A stretch of DNA of 52,020 nt, taken from the NCBI GenBank assembly GCA_030834185.1, contig JAURFT010000006.1, forward strand, positions 1 through 52,020, given 5' to 3'. The position numbers were made by a program, and so were the translations under genes. The notes under the pieces were generated by a model. The model did not search any database. It saw nothing but the letters and a program-made list of their open reading frames with translations, and had not been told where the DNA came from. Each line of letters opens with the position of its first letter. Within the stretch, counting starts at the first letter, position 1. Below, piece after piece: positions 8,998 to 18,410 of the stretch. This DNA comes from Candidatus Nanopelagicales bacterium (GTDB lineage Bacteria > Actinomycetota > Actinomycetes > S36-B12 > UBA5976).

Positions 8998-9668
8998 TTA
9001 TATTCAACTTCAATGCTGCCAAGATTAAATGTAGCGGAATTTTTTAATTCAACTTCTGAAATTCGCTCGCCATTTAGCCAAACTCCATTTGTGGAGTTCA
9101 AATCACGCAAAATAACTTCAGTGCCAATTGTGATCTCAGCATGAATTCGTGAAATTGCAGGATCGTTAATCACAATATCTGCATCAATAGATCTACCAAT
9201 TCGATTAATTGGCTTACCCAACAGATGGGTTACACCTCTTATTGTGATGCTATGCCCGTTATCTTGAGGTATAGCGGTTGTTGAGCTGGTACTTGTGGCA
9301 ATTTGCTCAAAACTAATTCGGAATACTCCTGCTTCAAGTTCTTTATCTTGCATTACTGTTATTACAACATCACCTGTTAAAGTGTAATTTTGAAAACTTG
9401 CATGTTGAGTTGCTAACTGTGCAAACTCGATTTCTAATGTTTTTAAATGATCTTGCATTCGAGAATAATCGTGTTTAGCTAAATCCACAATAAAGTGATT
9501 TGGTGCAATCAACCTGCCACTACTTAGTTCTTGTAGGTGCTCATCCATCTCGCGGGTAACCGCAGCAATAATTTCAACAGGTTGAACTTCATCATCAAAA
9601 GCTGCAGTTAGTGCGCCGTTGAGCAAATCATCTAAACGTTGCTCAAATTGATCTAATAGCCCCACCAC
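8994..9668 (-). CDS. fhaA: DUF3662/FHA protein FhaA
   Basis: A 224-residue cytoplasmic adaptor. Residues about 1-115 match the DUF3662 (FhaA N-terminal) domain, and residues about 145-220 form an FHA domain with GRSIDADIVINDP, SRIHAEI and NSTNGVWLNGERI. In mycobacteria FhaA binds phosphorylated MviN/MurJ and regulates peptidoglycan synthesis. This copy is less than half the length of M. tuberculosis FhaA because the long disordered linker is almost absent, fitting a streamlined genome. The start is GTG at 9668 or GTG at 9665; AGGAG is better spaced for the latter. First gene of the operon. Confidence 0.93.
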   Translation of the reverse strand: MVGLLDQFEQRLDDLLNGALTAAFDDEVQPVEIIAAVTREMDEHLQELSSGRLIAPNHFIVDLAKHDYSRMQDHLKTLEIEFAQLATQHASFQNYTLTGDVVITVMQDKELEAGVFRISFEQIATSTSSTTAIPQDNGHSITIRGVTHLLGKPINRIGRSIDADIVINDPAISRIHAEITIGTEVILRDLNSTNGVWLNGERISEVELKNSATFNLGSIEVEYK

Positions 9669-9692
9669 ACTCCTACCGTTATTGCGCTGCTG

Positions 9693-10049
9693 TTACAGAG
9701 ATTGCTCTAAAGGTTGCCGAGCTAATCTAACTCGGAGCGGATTAATTGGCAGCACACCTGGTGGCACTGCAATTAGCTCAGGCATGCGTTGCATCAGATC
9801 AGCAAATGCATCGCTGCTGCGATGCGCATCAAGTGCTTCTTGATCTGTAAACCATTCATATAGCCAAATCACATCTTCATCACCTGGATCAAGCGCAATC
9901 ATAAAAGCTTCAGTGCCAGGCTCTTGATCTAAGTTTTCGCAATAATCATTTAAAGTATCTATTAAAGCTAAGCGCTTTCCAGGGTGGGATTGAATGCGCA
10001 CCAGCAGCCCAATTCGCCCCACCAATAACGCATCCATTGCATCTGACAT
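9693..10049 (-). CDS. ABM-domain (antibiotic biosynthesis monooxygenase-like) protein
   Basis: A small protein of about 118 residues with a dimeric alpha-beta barrel ABM signature: an N-terminal LLVRIQSHPGKR strand/helix, then EPGTEAFMIALDPGDEDVIW and YEWFTDQEALDAHRSS. Such domains occur in quinol monooxygenases, haem-degrading enzymes and proteins of unknown activity. No diagnostic residues allow a choice, so no reaction is assigned. The ORF extends to 10109, but the ABM fold begins just after the ATG at 10049, which I prefer. Neither start has a convincing Shine-Dalgarno. It ends about 24 bases from fhaA's start on the same strand. Confidence 0.75.
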   Translation of the reverse strand: MSDAMDALLVGRIGLLVRIQSHPGKRLALIDTLNDYCENLDQEPGTEAFMIALDPGDEDVIWLYEWFTDQEALDAHRSSDAFADLMQRMPELIAVPPGVLPINPLRVRLARQPLEQSL

Positions 10050-10212
10050 AGGAGTAGTTTGCCCTACTTTTCTTATTCCACGAACCCGAGCCGCCGAACA
10101 GCACTCCACAATTGGATTTTGGCAGCAATATACCCGCAGCCAGCTATGAGCAAACTGCGCTATTCATGCAGCTTCTGACCAAATATGGATTCAACTGCCT
10201 GCGCGACCAAAG

Positions 10213-10271
10213 TTGGTAATCAATAATTGCAAAATCAGCCAAGGTGCGGCAGAGTTGTAACTAATTACCAA
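10213..10271. repeat. Separated inverted repeat TTGGTAAT ... ATTACCAA
   Basis: Eight-base arms (10213-10220 and 10264-10271) about 43 bases apart in the gap upstream of the glycerophosphodiesterase gene. It might be paired operator half-sites, but arms this short can occur by chance. Confidence 0.25.
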
Positions 10272-10347
10272 TTTTATGGTTTAAGGAAGCTTAAATAGCG
10301 CATCTTGCAGTTGCTCAAATAAAATATTTTCCATTTAACTGAATTAT

Positions 10348-11181
10348 TTGCATCAAAACGACAATAATGCGCCAGTGAGCACATTTCTAGGGCAGCAGCG
10401 GCCGCTAGTAATCGCACACCGCGGTGCCAGCTCGCTTGCGCCAGAAATGACGATGGCGGCATATTTAAAAGCCAGACAAGATTTAGCTGATGGTTATGAA
10501 TGTGATGTGCAATTAACCAAAGATCTGCAACCGGTATGTTTTCATGATACTAATTTAAACCGAACCAGCAACGGCTTTGGTCGATTAGGCGCAAAAACCT
10601 TAGCTGAACTTAAAAGACTCGATTACGGAACTTGGTTTGGTGAACTACCAACTGAATTCACAATCGAGCAATGGTGTTCAATGTTAACCCTAAGTGAGCT
10701 TTTGGAGTTTGTTGCAGCGCAATCAACTGCTCCAATAATGTTGATTGAAACTAAACATATAAGTGCAAACGGCATCAAGTTAGAAGCTGCAACGATTGCA
10801 GCTATTAAAAAATTTGGCCTTGATAATCATGATTCAACTAAACCTAGAGCTGCGCTGATGTCATTTTCAATTCCAGCATTACGCCGAGCAAGAAGTATTG
10901 ATCCTGATTTATATACGGTATTTTTGCTAGCCAAAAAACTTCCTGCGCTGGATAAGTTAAGTAATTTTGTTGGTAGCAATGCCTGGGGGCTGGGTATTCA
11001 TCTGCTGCGAACAAATCCAGAGTTAGTTGAGCAAGCAAGATCAAATGGTATTCAGGTTTTTGTTTGGACTGTTAATACCCCTGAGCAAATTGAACTGTGC
11101 TTGAAATACAAGGTAGATGTGATAATTACAGATAATCCAGCTGCAACTAATCAAACCATCGCTCGGCTTGCCGCAAGCTAG
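10348..11181 (+). CDS. Glycerophosphodiester phosphodiesterase
   Basis: A 277-residue TIM-barrel GDPD enzyme that hydrolyses glycerophosphodiesters to glycerol 3-phosphate and an alcohol. Key motifs are AHRGASSLAPE (catalytic His and Glu), the metal-binding ECDVQLTKDLQPVCFHD stretch, and the C-terminal VFVWTVNTPEQ and VDVIITDNP. No signal peptide is visible, so it resembles cytoplasmic UgpQ-type enzymes. The start is uncertain: TTG at 10348 or GTG at 10375 (leaving 268 residues), neither with a clear ribosome site. A 238-bp gap upstream holds a distant 8-base inverted repeat. Confidence 0.9.
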   Translation: MHQNDNNAPVSTFLGQQRPLVIAHRGASSLAPEMTMAAYLKARQDLADGYECDVQLTKDLQPVCFHDTNLNRTSNGFGRLGAKTLAELKRLDYGTWFGELPTEFTIEQWCSMLTLSELLEFVAAQSTAPIMLIETKHISANGIKLEAATIAAIKKFGLDNHDSTKPRAALMSFSIPALRRARSIDPDLYTVFLLAKKLPALDKLSNFVGSNAWGLGIHLLRTNPELVEQARSNGIQVFVWTVNTPEQIELCLKYKVDVIITDNPAATNQTIARLAAS

Positions 11182-11225
11182 TAATTGCAGGCAATTGAGT
11201 ACGCTAGGCATCGCAAGGGGGATAA

Positions 11226-12143
11226 ATGTCACTGGGATACCTAGGACCGCAAGGCACGTTTTCAGAAGCAGCAGCACTAACAGTTGCTAATGGCAAAACG
11301 CTGTATCCGTATCCAACGGTTGATCAAGCCCTAGATGCCGTGCGCCGAGATCGAGTAAAAGCAGCTGTGGTGCCAATTGAAAATTCGGTTGAAGGATCAG
11401 TTTCGGCAACGCTAGATTCTCTTGCAAGCGGAGATCCATTAGTTATAACCCAAGAAGTAGTGATCCCGGTTCGATTTGCACTGCTTAGTCGCACCCAGAT
11501 TCAGTTAGATGAAATTAGACAAGTATCAACTCATCCTCATGCTCATGCGCAATGCCGCGAATGGTTAGCAAAGCACTTACCGGCAGCAAATGTTCTGCAT
11601 GCAAGCTCAACAGCTGAGGCCGCCGCAATGCTTTCAGCAGGTGAAGGTCGAATTGATGCTGTAATTGCATCAAGCAGAGCAGCTGAGATTCATTCATTGC
11701 GGGTGCTTGTTGATGATATTGGTGATAACCGTGAAGCCACAACTAGATTCATCTCGGTTTCAAAACCAGGAAATATAAATCCAGTAACTGGTGCTGATAA
11801 AACTTCACTAGTGCTTTATATGAAAGAAAATCATCCAGGTGCGCTACTAGAAATTCTGACTGAATTTGCAGTGCGCGGAGTTGATTTATCTCGAATTGAA
11901 TCTAGACCAACCAGAAAATCAATGGGGGATTACACCTTTTCAGTTGATTTAATTGGACACATCAACGAAGCTCGCGTTGGTGAAGCCTTGATGGGGCTAC
12001 ATCGAGTTTGTGCAGATGTGCGGTTTTTGGGTAGCTATCCACGCCATGACAAAGTTGCCACAATTACTAAACCTGGCACCACAGACTCTGAACATTTAGA
12101 TGCAGAGCGTTGGTTAGAACAAATTCGAAATGGCGATTACTAA
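11226..12143 (+). CDS. pheA: Prephenate dehydratase
   Basis: A 305-residue monofunctional prephenate dehydratase that converts prephenate to phenylpyruvate in phenylalanine synthesis. The catalytic domain starts at GYLGPQGTFSEAAAL and ends with the TTRFISV motif (Thr-Arg-Phe catalytic region). A C-terminal ACT domain follows (about 195-275) with NHPGALLEIL and IESRPTRKSMGDYTF, where phenylalanine binds as feedback inhibitor. There is no chorismate mutase domain, normal for actinobacteria. The ATG at 11226 follows AAGGGGG. The 3' end overlaps convergent copA by 4 bases. Confidence 0.95.
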   Translation: MSLGYLGPQGTFSEAAALTVANGKTLYPYPTVDQALDAVRRDRVKAAVVPIENSVEGSVSATLDSLASGDPLVITQEVVIPVRFALLSRTQIQLDEIRQVSTHPHAHAQCREWLAKHLPAANVLHASSTAEAAAMLSAGEGRIDAVIASSRAAEIHSLRVLVDDIGDNREATTRFISVSKPGNINPVTGADKTSLVLYMKENHPGALLEILTEFAVRGVDLSRIESRPTRKSMGDYTFSVDLIGHINEARVGEALMGLHRVCADVRFLGSYPRHDKVATITKPGTTDSEHLDAERWLEQIRNGDY

Positions 12144-14299
12144 TTAAAATTTCGCATTCGAAGTGAATTTAAAACTACAGTAATGCTTGAAAAAGCCATA
12201 GCAGAACCAGCTAGAACTGGATTTAGCATGCCAGCTGCTGCAACTGGAATTAAAACCAAATTGTAAATAAAAGCCCAAAATAAATTTTGTCTAATTGTTC
12301 TTCTGGTGCGATGCGCCAATCGAATTGCAAATGGGATTAACTTAGGATCATCGCCAATAATGGTGAGATCAGATGCTGATTGGGCAGCGTGCGTTCCAGT
12401 GCCCATTGCAATTCCAATATCAGCACTTGCCAAAGCAGCAGTGTCGTTAATGCCATCGCCCACCATGGCAACAACTTCAGTCTCACGCAATTTATTGACC
12501 ATTTCATTTTTTTGTTCAGGTGTAACTGACCAATGCGCCTGATCTAATTGCAACGAACCTGAAATTGCCTTAACTGCCTGCTCGCTATCGCCAGAGAGCA
12601 AGATAGTTTTCAAATTTAGGTCTTTAAGCTCTGCAATTGCAGCGGCAGATGTTGGACGAAGCGAATCTGAAATTACTACAAAGCCATTTATATATCCAGC
12701 CCAACTTACCGCTACAACAACTCCTTGCAGTTTAAGTTTTTCATAACCAGCAAGTAAATCATCACTCATTGCAAGTTCAGCTTTGATTGGGTTACCAACA
12801 AAAACATCAGTATCTTTAACAACACCATAAATACCAACACCTGGCGTTTCCTTGATTTTGCTAGCCTGCATACTTAAATCAGCCGCAGCAATTGCTCGGG
12901 CAATTGGATGCGTGCTGCCGCGCTCAACAGCAGCAGCTACAGCTAGCACTTCTTGCGGCGAATTCATCCCAATGGCAATTACATCTGTTACCACCATCTG
13001 GTTACTGGTTAATGTGCCAGTTTTATCAAGCACAACTGCCGATAAGTCAGCTAGTTGATTTAGAGAATCTGGATTTCGAATAATGGCGCCTGCTTTAGCG
13101 CCAATTGATGCCGCCACTACCAAGCTAATTGGAACGGCAATACCCAGCGCACAAGGGCAAGCAATTACCAACACCGCAACTGCTGCAGTTATGGCAGCTT
13201 GGGTGTTGCCAGTGATGAAATACCACGCAAAAAACGTAGAGATCGCAAATAAAATAATTGCGGGTACAAATACTGCAGAAATTCGATCTGTTAATTGAGC
13301 TATTTTGGTTTTTTGACTAGTTGCTTCTCGAACTAATTTTGCAATCAGCGCAATGCGACTTGAATCTCCAGTTGAAGCAGCACTAATAATTAACACCGCT
13401 CCTAAATTAACCGTGCCAGCTGAAATGGCATCACCAATTGAAACATCAATTGGTAGCGATTCCCCAGTAATTGCAGCAGCATCTACAGATCCAATTCCTT
13501 CTACAGTTTTGCCATCAACTGCAAATCGTTCACCAGAGCGAACTACAACCAAATCTCCCACTTTAACTTCGGAAGTTTTAATTTCAATATCAGCGCCATC
13601 TTTACGTATTAAAGTTTTTTCTGGAACAGTTGCAAGTAATGCTTTAACAGCATCAGTTGCTGATCTTCGCGCCCGCACTTCTAACCATCTACCAAACAAA
13701 ACTACAGTTGGAACTACAGCTGCTACTTCAAAATATATTTCAGGCATATCATGTGCAGAGCTAAATAACTTAAACATCATTCGATAACTTGCAGCTCCAG
13801 CATCACCAAGCACAATTTGCCAAGCGCTCCAAAAATATGAAACTAATACACCAAGTGAAACTAACGTATCCATAGTGGTAGTTTTATGTTTTAAATTTAC
13901 GAGCGCTGCTTTATGCAGCGGAGCTGCTCCCCAGAACACAACTGGGGTTGCAAGCGCCATAGCTACCCATTGCCAATAATCAAACTGTGCTGATGGCACC
14001 ATAGATAAAACTGCAACAATAAAACTTAATACCGCAGAAATTATTACTCGGGTTTTAAGTTTGGCAGTCTCATTTTGCCCAGCTGTATTTATCAAAGCAT
14101 CATAACCAGTTTTAGAAATAACTTGGGAAATTTCAGTTAGATCAATTTGATTACTTGAATTTAGATGAGCAGTTTCAGTTGCAAAATCAACATAAGCTTG
14201 AATCCCAGGAATTTTATTTAATTGTTTCTCCACACGATTAGCGCATGCGGTGCAGGTCATGCCACCTATTGCTACTTCAGCTTCAAATGTCTTACTCAT
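12140..14299 (-). CDS. copA: Copper-translocating P1B-type ATPase
   Basis: A 719-residue copper exporter. It has one N-terminal heavy-metal domain (GMTCTAC, residues 13-19), eight expected membrane helices with the CPC ion site (381-383), the phosphorylation motif DKTGT (D425), the family HP motif (STHPIARAI) and the hinge GDGINDTAALASADIG. The C-terminal helices contain the N-x(6)-YN and M-x(2)-SS type positions (FWAFIYNLV, AMAFSSITVV) typical of Cu(I) pumps. It overlaps copZ upstream by 8 bases, giving a chaperone-pump unit. No copper-sensing regulator is visible nearby. Confidence 0.95.
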   Translation of the reverse strand: MSKTFEAEVAIGGMTCTACANRVEKQLNKIPGIQAYVDFATETAHLNSSNQIDLTEISQVISKTGYDALINTAGQNETAKLKTRVIISAVLSFIVAVLSMVPSAQFDYWQWVAMALATPVVFWGAAPLHKAALVNLKHKTTTMDTLVSLGVLVSYFWSAWQIVLGDAGAASYRMMFKLFSSAHDMPEIYFEVAAVVPTVVLFGRWLEVRARRSATDAVKALLATVPEKTLIRKDGADIEIKTSEVKVGDLVVVRSGERFAVDGKTVEGIGSVDAAAITGESLPIDVSIGDAISAGTVNLGAVLIISAASTGDSSRIALIAKLVREATSQKTKIAQLTDRISAVFVPAIILFAISTFFAWYFITGNTQAAITAAVAVLVIACPCALGIAVPISLVVAASIGAKAGAIIRNPDSLNQLADLSAVVLDKTGTLTSNQMVVTDVIAIGMNSPQEVLAVAAAVERGSTHPIARAIAAADLSMQASKIKETPGVGIYGVVKDTDVFVGNPIKAELAMSDDLLAGYEKLKLQGVVVAVSWAGYINGFVVISDSLRPTSAAAIAELKDLNLKTILLSGDSEQAVKAISGSLQLDQAHWSVTPEQKNEMVNKLRETEVVAMVGDGINDTAALASADIGIAMGTGTHAAQSASDLTIIGDDPKLIPFAIRLAHRTRRTIRQNLFWAFIYNLVLIPVAAAGMLNPVLAGSAMAFSSITVVLNSLRMRNFN

Positions 14300-14504
14300 T
14301 TGAAAGTGAAACTAGGCGATAGCCAGCATCATCAATGGCGGCTGCAAGATCTTGTTCAGTCACCTCGCCGATAAATTGTGCTGTGCCAGCATCTGAGCTA
14401 ACTTGGATATCAGTTAAATTGCCAAGCTCAGTTAGGCTTTTAGTCACGGCACCTTCACAGTGACCGCAGGTCATTCCTTCAATAATTGCTACTTTTTTAC
14501 TCAT
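14292..14504 (-). CDS. copZ: CopZ-like copper chaperone (HMA domain)
   Basis: A 70-residue stand-alone heavy-metal-associated domain carrying the Cu(I) motif MTCGHC at residues 11-16, which would deliver copper to the adjacent CopA. The ORF track shows 14292-14660, but the extra N-terminal 52 residues are low-quality sequence running into the neighbouring gene. The ATG at 14504 is preceded by AAAGGA at good spacing and gives the normal family length. It lies between the HAD gene and copA on the same strand. Confidence 0.93.
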   Translation of the reverse strand: MSKKVAIIEGMTCGHCEGAVTKSLTELGNLTDIQVSSDAGTAQFIGEVTEQDLAAAIDDAGYRLVSLSNE

Positions 14505-14524
14505 TTTGGTTCCTTTGCAGGTTC

Positions 14525-15370
14525 CTATTCTGCCTGTTGATTCAGTATCTCGCTCAACCAGTGGGCAACGCCATCCTCTGCTGGCTTTGGCAAGATGCGA
14601 TCGGCTATTGCAGCGGCAGCTGGGTGACCACCTGAAATTGTGGCGGAGCTGCCAGCCCATTCGAGCATGGATAGGTCATTTGGCATATCTCCAACAGCTG
14701 CTACCTGCGCTGCGGTTAATCCCATTGAGTGCGCAAGTTTGGCGAGTGTTGCACCTTTATTAATTCCTCTAGGTGACATCTCAATTAAAAAATCATGACT
14801 TCCAGTTGTTGTTACTTCAACTAGATCGCTTAAATCATCTTCGATTAGCGAAATTTGTTCATCAACATGCAAAGTGGGGTTTACAACTCGCAATAATATT
14901 TTCACAATTGGCTCTGGATGTTTTATCCACTCTTCAATTGATTTATATTCACTTGCTTTTGGATCACGCAAGCGCTCTTCAAATCCAGGCTCTCGTCGGT
15001 ACCCTTCTAAATGTGACCACTTAGCTTCACCCTCAAATAGCACTTCAACTGCAAAAAGTGAATTTGGAACTTTTGCTCGAAGCAGCTCAACAGTTTGTGT
15101 AACAGTTGCTCTATCAATTTCACTAAACTCTAAAACTTCTCTAGTTGCAGCATCAATTAATATGCTGCCATTTGCTGCAATAATTAAATCAGCATGCATA
15201 GTTTCTTCAATAACTGTTGGTAACCATCTGGTTGGTCGTCCAGTTGCAAATACAACTTTTATACCAGCGGCAGTTGCTCGCTGAATAGTCTCGCGAGTAA
15301 AGTCACTAACTGAATGATCAGGGCGAAGCAATGTGCCATCTAAATCGGTTGCAAACAATTTAATTGTCAT
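14525..15370 (-). CDS. HAD-superfamily Cof-type phosphatase
   Basis: A 281-residue HAD IIB (Cof) hydrolase. Motif I is DLDGTLL near the start, motif II sits in FATGRP, the conserved lysine is in [12 protein letters not shown] and motif IV is [14 protein letters not shown]. Relatives dephosphorylate sugar phosphates, FMN or other small metabolites, and the substrate cannot be deduced here. The start overlaps the serS stop by ATGA, so it is translationally coupled to serS, an arrangement also seen in other actinobacteria. Confidence 0.92.
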   Translation of the reverse strand: MTIKLFATDLDGTLLRPDHSVSDFTRETIQRATAAGIKVVFATGRPTRWLPTVIEETMHADLIIAANGSILIDAATREVLEFSEIDRATVTQTVELLRAKVPNSLFAVEVLFEGEAKWSHLEGYRREPGFEERLRDPKASEYKSIEEWIKHPEPIVKILLRVVNPTLHVDEQISLIEDDLSDLVEVTTTGSHDFLIEMSPRGINKGATLAKLAHSMGLTAAQVAAVGDMPNDLSMLEWAGSSATISGGHPAAAAIADRILPKPAEDGVAHWLSEILNQQAE

Positions 15371-16677
15371 ATGCGCTTTGCAACAGGAGTTAGCACTTCC
15401 ATTCCAAGATGTGGAATTAAGGCTTTAGGAACTTTAACTGAACCATCAGCCTGTTGATGATTTTCTAGCAGCGCCACAATTGTTCTAGTAGATGCCATTA
15501 AAGTGCCATTAAGTGTTGAAACGTACTCTGCACCTTCTGATACTTTAGAGCGAATTCGCAAGCGCCGTGATTGAAATGTTGTGCAATTACTTGTAGAAGT
15601 AACCTCACGATAGGCTGACTGTGATGGTATCCAAGCTTCACAATCAAACTTGCGAATCGCGCTCATTCCCAAATCACCCGTTGCGATATCAAGCACTCGA
15701 AATGGCAGTTCTAAAGCAGTTAAAAATTCTTTCTCGAATTCTAAAAATTTAGCATGCTCAGCTGCTGCATCTTTTGGATCACAAAAAGCAAATAATTCAA
15801 CTTTATCAAACCAATGCACACGAATAATTCCCTTGGTGTCTTTGCCATGTGATCCAGCTTCACGCCTAAAACATGGTGAAAATCCAGCATACCGAAGTGG
15901 CAAATCTCTACCATCTAAAATTTCATCCATATGAAATGCCGCTAGTGGCACTTCAGATGTGCCAACCAAATACAAATCATCTGCCGGCAAGTGATAAACA
16001 TCAACTGCAGCTTGTCCTAAAAATCCAGTGCCTTCCATGGCCTGTGGTCGAACCAGAGCTGGCGGAATAACAGCAGTAAAGCCCCATTTAGTTGCAAAAT
16101 CCATAGCCATTCGAACCAACGCAAGTTCCAACAGCGCGCCAACACCAGTTAGATAATAAAACCGAGAGCCTGACACTTTGGCACCACGCTCAATATCTAT
16201 CGCTCCAAGTAATTCACCTAGCTCAATATGATCTTTTGGTTCAAAACCGGCAGCTTTAAAGTCGCGCGGAGTTCCAATGGTCTCAATAATTTTAAAATCA
16301 TCTTCCCCACCGACTGGGGCATCGGCATCAACAATATTGGCAAAACCACCCATGATTTTATTAGCTGCAGCCTCAGCAGCATCTCGATCTACTGCTAGCT
16401 GAGTTAGTTCATCAGCTAGCGCTGTAGCTTTTTGCATCAACTGAGCTAATTCATCCTGCACAGCGCTATCGCCGCCTTTAAGTTTTCCTTGCAGCGGACC
16501 AATTGCTTTACTTAAATTTTTCTGCTCAGCTCGAATCAAGTCATATTTGGTGTTCAAGCTGCGCCAATTACTATCGGCAGCATGCCAAGCATCAACTAAA
16601 CCCTCATCAGCGCCGCGGGCACGCTGCGAAGCCTTAACAAGCTCTGGGGTCTCACGCAGTAATTTGGGATCAAGCAT
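15367..16677 (-). CDS. serS: Seryl-tRNA synthetase
   Basis: A 436-residue class II aminoacyl-tRNA synthetase charging tRNA-Ser (and tRNA-Sec where present). An N-terminal coiled-coil tRNA-binding arm spans about 30-100. The catalytic core shows motif 2 ([20 protein letters not shown]) and motif 3 ([18 protein letters not shown]). Length is normal. All four serine tRNAs it would charge are also encoded in this window. The ATG at 16677 matches the conserved MLDPKLLR beginning. Confidence 0.96.
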   Translation of the reverse strand: MLDPKLLRETPELVKASQRARGADEGLVDAWHAADSNWRSLNTKYDLIRAEQKNLSKAIGPLQGKLKGGDSAVQDELAQLMQKATALADELTQLAVDRDAAEAAANKIMGGFANIVDADAPVGGEDDFKIIETIGTPRDFKAAGFEPKDHIELGELLGAIDIERGAKVSGSRFYYLTGVGALLELALVRMAMDFATKWGFTAVIPPALVRPQAMEGTGFLGQAAVDVYHLPADDLYLVGTSEVPLAAFHMDEILDGRDLPLRYAGFSPCFRREAGSHGKDTKGIIRVHWFDKVELFAFCDPKDAAAEHAKFLEFEKEFLTALELPFRVLDIATGDLGMSAIRKFDCEAWIPSQSAYREVTSTSNCTTFQSRRLRIRSKVSEGAEYVSTLNGTLMASTRTIVALLENHQQADGSVKVPKALIPHLGMEVLTPVAKRI

Positions 16678-16776
16678 TGGGTAAGACTACTTTGTCCAGA
16701 TATCAATATTGCTGCCATATTCATATCTAGCGCAAACCAAGCTAGAGGTTTGGCGCCTTGAGATTGGCAGCGCAGT

Positions 16777-16806
16777 AGGATTTTATGGTTGATAGGAGAA
16801 AATCCT
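16777..16806. repeat. Inverted repeat AGGATTTT ... AAAATCCT in the serS/PH divergent gap
   Basis: Perfect 8-base arms with a 14-base loop in the region between divergent serS and the PH-like gene, ending 28 bases before the latter's ATG. It could be an operator or a leader hairpin. Only the symmetry is seen. Confidence 0.4.
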
Positions 16807-16834
16807 GTCCAGCCAATCAAGATGCAGGAGTAAA

Positions 16835-17368
16835 ATGGGACAGCATGGATTAGTTCGACGACCAGCGTCAGTAATGCGTTGGGAAGGTGGAATTAAATCT
16901 GATTGGCAGTTTGTAGTTGGAAATCTGCTAATTCTTAGCTCACTTGCTGCAGGTGTGGTGCTGTTAATTACTGCTGGCATCGGCACTGACAGCGTTGATC
17001 TAGAGAGCGTGGTTGCAGGTGTGGCTTGCATTATTGCATCACAGGTGCTCGCTGCAATCATTGTGCTTTCGGCTAATAAAGTTGTAATTGATGGTGATTA
17101 CATCGCCTGGCAGCCAAGATTGCATCGACGAGCGCTGCGCAAATATCGCTGGCACCAGATTAAAGATGTGCAGCTATATAACGCTAAAGGCTGGATCTGG
17201 GGTTGGGGTTTTCGGTATAACCCAAAAATTGGTTGGGGTCATATTGTTAAAAGTGGTCCGGCAATTCGGATTATTAAAAATAATGGCCGTTCATTTGTGA
17301 TCACCGTAGTAGATGCCCAAACCGCGGTTGAAACTGCGCAGAATTATTTAGCCGGTAAGACTAATTAA
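16835..17368 (+). CDS. Two-helix membrane protein with bacterial PH-like domain
   Basis: A 177-residue protein with two hydrophobic helices (about 25-48 and 55-80), followed by a short beta-rich domain of the bacterial PH-like type ([14 protein letters not shown], then [18 protein letters not shown]). Family members are widespread in actinobacteria and uncharacterised. A good ribosome site (GCAGGAG) precedes the ATG. It is convergent with asd, overlapping its 3' end by 8 bases. No function is assigned. Confidence 0.7.
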   Translation: MGQHGLVRRPASVMRWEGGIKSDWQFVVGNLLILSSLAAGVVLLITAGIGTDSVDLESVVAGVACIIASQVLAAIIVLSANKVVIDGDYIAWQPRLHRRALRKYRWHQIKDVQLYNAKGWIWGWGFRYNPKIGWGHIVKSGPAIRIIKNNGRSFVITVVDAQTAVETAQNYLAGKTN

Positions 17369-18410
17369 ATTCTTTAGCAACTAACTCGGCAATCTGCGCA
17401 GTATTAAGTGCGGCACCTTTGCGTAAGTTATCTCCACAAACAAAAAATGTTAGTGTATTTGGATCGTCCAAACTTGCTCTAATTCGACCAACCCAGGTTG
17501 GATCAGTTCCAACTACATCTGCTGGAGTTGGAAACTGCAAATTTTCTGGATCATCAACAACAACTATGCCTTCACTATTTCGTAATGACTCACGTGCAGC
17601 ATTAACGTCAACTGGATTATCAAATCTAGCAACCACAGTTAGGCTGTGAGTTGTTATAACTGGCACTCGAACACAAGTTGCAGTTACTTTCAAATCAGCA
17701 ATACCTAAAATTTTTCGTGATTCATTTCTTACTTTCAATTCTTCAGACGTGTAGCCATCATTTTTTAAGCTACCAGCCCATGGCACCACATTTAAGGCAA
17801 GCGGAGCAGGGAATGGACCAAGATCCGTAATCACTTCCCGAGAATCACCAGGCTTGCTACCAACTTGGGTACCAGCAACAAGTTTGATTTGATCTTGCAA
17901 AGCATCAATTCCAGCTTGTCCAGCTCCTGATGCTGCTTGGTATGAAGAAACAATTAATTCAGCAACACCATATTTGCGGTGCAGCGCACCAACTACCACA
18001 ATCATCGAAAGGGTAGTGCAGTTTGGATTACTAATAATTCCTTTTGGTCGAAGTTTGGCATCTTCAGCATTCACTTCTGGCACTACCAGTGGAACCTCTG
18101 GATCCATTCGAAAAGCGCCAGAGTTATCAACTGCAATAGCTCCTCTAGCTGCTGCAATTGGCGCCCATTGTGCTGAGATTTCATCTGGCACATCAAATAG
18201 CGCAACATCAACACCATCAAAAACTTCGGGTGCTATTGCCTGCACAGTTACCGCTTCGCCGCGCACCATTAACTTTTTACCAGCGCTGCGAGCTGATGCA
18301 ATTAATCTAATCTCTCCCCAAACATCTTCGCGTTCAGTTAACAACTCAAGCATCACGGTGCCAACAGCACCGGTTGCACCAACAACAGCAAGGGTAGGCT
18401 TTTTTGACAT
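17361..18410 (-). CDS. asd: Aspartate-semialdehyde dehydrogenase
   Basis: A 349-residue NADPH enzyme of lysine, methionine, threonine and diaminopimelate synthesis. It reduces aspartyl phosphate to aspartate semialdehyde. The nucleotide motif [15 protein letters not shown] is at the N-terminus, the catalytic cysteine lies in [10 protein letters not shown], and the C-terminal half carries HSLTV with the substrate-binding histidine. It overlaps lysC by one base (TAATG), so the first two steps of the aspartate pathway are coupled, as in mycobacteria and corynebacteria. Confidence 0.95.
   Translation of the reverse strand: MSKKPTLAVVGATGAVGTVMLELLTEREDVWGEIRLIASARSAGKKLMVRGEAVTVQAIAPEVFDGVDVALFDVPDEISAQWAPIAAARGAIAVDNSGAFRMDPEVPLVVPEVNAEDAKLRPKGIISNPNCTTLSMIVVVGALHRKYGVAELIVSSYQAASGAGQAGIDALQDQIKLVAGTQVGSKPGDSREVITDLGPFPAPLALNVVPWAGSLKNDGYTSEELKVRNESRKILGIADLKVTATCVRVPVITTHSLTVVARFDNPVDVNAARESLRNSEGIVVVDDPENLQFPTPADVVGTDPTWVGRIRASLDDPNTLTFFVCGDNLRKGAALNTAQIAELVAKEFN

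Noticed and set aside
13083-13787. ORFs on the plus strand inside copA (71 and 144 residues)
   Set aside because: Antisense shadows of a fully conserved P-type ATPase; composition is Ala/Thr/Ser-rich without any domain.
14505-14660. N-terminal extension of the copZ ORF
   Set aside because: The sequence runs into the HAD gene in another frame and lacks family similarity; a good ribosome site supports the start at 14504.
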